Below are positions 14,294-16,137 of a stretch of DNA of 16,137 nt, one piece after another (position 1 is the stretch's first letter; each line of letters starts with the position of its first letter). Under the pieces are notes generated by a model, which was not told the origin of the DNA, made no database searches, and saw only the letters and a program-made list of their open reading frames with translations. Origin of the DNA: Treponema sp. Its GTDB lineage: Bacteria > Spirochaetota > Spirochaetia > Treponematales > Breznakiellaceae. The stretch covers positions 1-16,137 of the forward strand of contig WQWD01000016.1 in assembly GCA_009785545.1 (NCBI GenBank). The letters run 5' to 3'. The position numbers and the translations under genes were made by a program.

Positions 14294-15214
14294 TTAAAAA
14301 ATAGCCGAGGCAGGCTCAAGTTTGCGGGCAATACGATTCGCTGTATACACGAATATAAGACCAAAAATACTTTGCAGCATACCAACAGCAGTCGCCATGC
14401 CGTAATCAGCCATACTGCGAAGCATACGAAACACAAAAGTATCAATTACATCCGTTGTGGAAAACAACATGGCGTTATCCTGCACAATTCCAAAGATCAT
14501 TCCAAAGTCGCCGTAAAAAATCCTGCCCACGCTGAACAGAGTCATCAAAATAATAACAGGGCGCAAATGCGGAATGGTTATGCGAAAAATAATTTGCAGT
14601 CTGCTCGCTCCATCAATACGGGCTGCTTCAAAAATTTCCGTGTTCATGCCGGTAATCGAAGCGATATATACAATAGCCATGTGACCGGCTCCCTGCCAGA
14701 TGCGTGTTACCACCAAAACAAAACGCCATACTTCAGGTGTTGAATAAAAATCAATATCCACTCCCCTTGCTCTCAGCAGCATGGTAATGATGCCGCCGTC
14801 ACTTTGCAAAAAGCTTCTGAGAAACAAAGCGATAACTGCCCACGAAATAAAAAACGGCAGAATGGAAATAGTCTGGGTGATACGCTTAAAACTGCGGTGC
14901 GTGATCTCCGAAAACATAATCGCCAACATGACCGCAAAACTGGTAGTAAATACAATAAACAAAATATTGAGATACAGAGTATTCAACATTACCCGAAAGA
15001 CTGTATCGTTTACAAACAAAAAACGGAAATTTGCAAACCCGGCAAATTCACTGCCAAATATACCTCGTACAATATTGAAATCCTGAAAGGCGATTATCAG
15101 CCCTCCCATGGGGATATAACTGAATATTAAGAAAAATAGTATTCCCGGTATAGTTAAAAGGTAGAGTGCTCCATTTTTTTTCATTTCTGCGGAGAAAGAA
15201 CCTTTTTGTCTCAT
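14294..15214 (-). CDS. carbohydrate ABC transporter permease, LplB type
   Basis: 306 residues, about six membrane segments. LYLLTIPGILFFLIFSYIPM and GLIIAFQDFN are typical of LplB-type permeases, and FEAARIDGASRLQIIFRITIP (about 195-215) is the EAA loop. ATG at 15214 is chosen over the in-frame TTG at 15217; GGAAGG lies 4 nt before the ATG. It is the first gene of the import operon, preceded by a 308-bp intergenic region with MITE copy 2. No ATP-binding subunit is in the window; such importers often share an MsmX-like ATPase encoded elsewhere (general knowledge). Confidence 0.92.
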   Translation of the reverse strand: MRQKGSFSAEMKKNGALYLLTIPGILFFLIFSYIPMGGLIIAFQDFNIVRGIFGSEFAGFANFRFLFVNDTVFRVMLNTLYLNILFIVFTTSFAVMLAIMFSEITHRSFKRITQTISILPFFISWAVIALFLRSFLQSDGGIITMLLRARGVDIDFYSTPEVWRFVLVVTRIWQGAGHMAIVYIASITGMNTEIFEAARIDGASRLQIIFRITIPHLRPVIILMTLFSVGRIFYGDFGMIFGIVQDNAMLFSTTDVIDTFVFRMLRSMADYGMATAVGMLQSIFGLIFVYTANRIARKLEPASAIF

Positions 15215-15315
15215 CAAACCTTCCTTAACTTTAATCTAAATTCAATGTAAAACGGAGGGAATAAAGTGTACATAGGAATAATTTAGAAAAAATATAGGTT
15301 TTTTTTAGATTTACC

Positions 15316-15345
15316 TTGACGAACCCTAATATTGGAAGATATAGT
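15316..15345 (+). promoter_or_regulatory. weak plus-strand promoter candidate overlapping the MITE end
   Basis: TTGACG (15316-15321), an 18-bp spacer, then TATAGT (15340-15345). The -10 would be the terminal repeat of the element itself. Transcription would run through both hairpins towards the DUF4912 gene. Confidence 0.3.
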
Positions 15346-15442
15346 CCTTTAATTTTACTTATTGTATAAGGAATTGAATAATTTCTTATACAATAAGTAA
15401 TTATAATCGGAAATAGTCAATTAATAAAGTTAATTGACTATA
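15340..15442. mobile_element. MITE-like element, copy 2
   Basis: 103 bp, TATAGTC to GACTATA, in the same orientation as copy 1. Hairpins are at 15356-15399 (20-bp stem with one G-U pair in plus-strand RNA, loop GAAT) and 15413-15441 (12-bp perfect stem). Sequence similarity with copy 1 stops at the TATAGTC/GACTATA ends. Here the start of the downstream minus-strand gene is about 125 bp away, against about 20 bp for copy 1, which argues for insertion and against a fixed-distance operator. Confidence 0.7.
15400..15405 (-). promoter_or_regulatory. possible -10 for the import operon, inside MITE copy 2
   Basis: The minus strand reads TATAAT. Copy 1 lacks it because of a single base difference, so copy 2 may have gained a -10. 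No matching -35 was found. The resulting leader would be about 180 nt and carry the long hairpin. Confidence 0.25.
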
Positions 15443-15485
15443 AATACGCATCAAACCTCAAATTCTAGCAGCCGCAAAATCTGAG

Positions 15486-15514
15486 TTGACTAAAATCCGC
15501 TTTTTTTACACAAT
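15486..15514 (+). promoter_or_regulatory. candidate promoter for the DUF4912 gene, possibly leaderless
   Basis: TTGACT (15486-15491), a 17-bp spacer, then CACAAT (15509-15514, 4 of 6 consensus). Transcription would begin within a few bases of the ATG at 15523, which has no Shine-Dalgarno in front. Confidence 0.3.
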
Positions 15515-15522
15515 GACCTAAG

Positions 15523-16137
15523 ATGAGTGACATTTTATCCAAAGCTGTAACACGGGCACAGCTTGAAGGTTTAAGTACAGACGAGTTAACAAGAACAGCC
15601 GACTCTTATGGCATTGACATCCCGCCTGGACTGGATAGAATCTTCATAATCGGAGAAATATTGGAATGTGCCGGAGAGGAAATTGATACATCTGCAGATA
15701 AAAATGAAGATAATCCGGTCGTCGATTCGGCATATCCAGAAGCAGTTTTTCTGCCAAAACAATACAATATTACTTTTATTGATGTGATGATAAGAGACCC
15801 CCTTTGGGCTTTTGTTTTCTGGGAAATCAAAGGGCAAGACAAAGAAACGCATGAAAATGATCCGGATTTTAACGGTTATTGTTTAAGAGTTATTCCGGTA
15901 AATGAAGAAGGAATTGAAGAATTATCAGACGAAAAATCCTTCACTATAATGGTAGGATCTCAAGATAACGCCAGATATTTGGGGTTTGCGGAAAAAACAG
16001 GAGAAGGTTATTCGCTTGATAGTTCAGGGAGCTATATAATCAAATTAAGCGTATTGTACGGCGAAACCGAAAAGGAGATTATTTCTTCGCGAATTTTCAG
16101 TTTGCCAAAATTATACGAAGATGAAACCCTTTCCAAC
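15523..16137 (+). CDS. DUF4912-domain protein (3' end outside window)
   Basis: 205 codons are visible and open to the right edge. An N-terminal Rho-N/SAP-like helical segment, LSKAVTRAQLEGLSTDEL to RIFIIGEILE (5-48), is followed by an acidic linker. The DUF4912 domain contains DVMIRDPLWAFVFWEI (about 87-102) and a later SGSYIIKLSVLYG strand. DUF4912 is a domain of unknown function; the combination with a short SAP-like region is one I associate with spirochaetes. The start is fixed: an in-frame TGA lies at 15514-15516 and no alternative start codon lies between. No Shine-Dalgarno is visible. It is divergent from the import operon and no functional link is apparent. Confidence 0.8.
   Translation, partial: MSDILSKAVTRAQLEGLSTDELTRTADSYGIDIPPGLDRIFIIGEILECAGEEIDTSADKNEDNPVVDSAYPEAVFLPKQYNITFIDVMIRDPLWAFVFWEIKGQDKETHENDPDFNGYCLRVIPVNEEGIEELSDEKSFTIMVGSQDNARYLGFAEKTGEGYSLDSSGSYIIKLSVLYGETEKEIISSRIFSLPKLYEDETLSN

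Larger units (their letters stand above)
15215..15522. other. 308-bp divergent intergenic region
   Basis: It separates the import operon (leftward) from the DUF4912 gene (rightward). It holds MITE copy 2 at 15340-15442, an 8-T run at 15299-15306 and several promoter-like hexamers. No coding potential or RNA gene was recognised. Confidence 0.8.

Noticed and set aside
15299..15306. Phase-variable homopolymer tract (8 T)
   Set aside because: It is short, lies in an AT-rich leader and has no clear position between -10 and -35 elements.
15586..15852. 88- and 78-codon minus-strand frames at the right edge
   Set aside because: They are antisense to the DUF4912 gene, which has family-typical sequence along its length.

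Overview
The window looks like part of the chromosome of a Treponema-like spirochaete, probably a gut or other host-associated polysaccharide degrader. This is inferred from family content alone: a DUF4912-type protein, short lipoproteins with treponeme-style signal peptides (ending in IGC), a small orphan XRE regulator, and an LplB/LplC-type sugar importer beside LamG-bearing surface lipoproteins. Nearly everything is on the minus strand.

Read in the direction of transcription (right to left), the main block is: two carbohydrate ABC permeases of the LplB and LplC type (14294-15214 and 13397-14284), a lipoprotein solute-binding protein (11773-13362), a large surface lipoprotein made of seven degenerate repeats with a LamG domain inserted among them (8360-11602), a second lipoprotein with a LamG domain and an alginate-lyase-like catalytic region (5562-8348), and a cytoplasmic alpha/beta-hydrolase esterase (4475-5524). 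After an interruption (3283-4454) come a GH127-type beta-L-arabinofuranosidase (892-3198) and a GH4 NAD-dependent glycosidase cut by the window edge (1-872). The inferred logic is a polysaccharide utilisation locus without SusC/D: bind and cut a uronate- and arabinose-containing glycan at the cell surface, import fragments through the ABC system (no ATPase gene is present here), then deacylate and trim them in the cytoplasm. On the plus strand at the right edge is the start of a DUF4912 gene (15523 onward).

Two kinds of non-coding structure stand out. First, two 103-bp elements (11623-11725 and 15340-15442), about 92% identical with no indels, begin TATAGTC and end GACTATA. Each contains two hairpins and each lies upstream of a minus-strand gene. 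They look like a MITE with a TA target duplication. Second, the 1172-bp segment 3283-4454 is bounded by 17-bp inverted repeats differing at one base, flanked by the direct repeat ATTT. It carries only a small lipoprotein and a divergent XRE regulator and splits the carbohydrate genes. It may be a transposase-less mobile cassette, or two oppositely oriented copies of a palindromic repeat that happen to flank it.

Smaller oddities are a roughly 20-residue in-frame insertion in the esterase encoded by three near-palindromic DNA units, a duplicated pentapeptide at the start of the GH4 enzyme, and a DUF4912 gene with no visible Shine-Dalgarno. No RNA genes or CRISPR arrays were seen.
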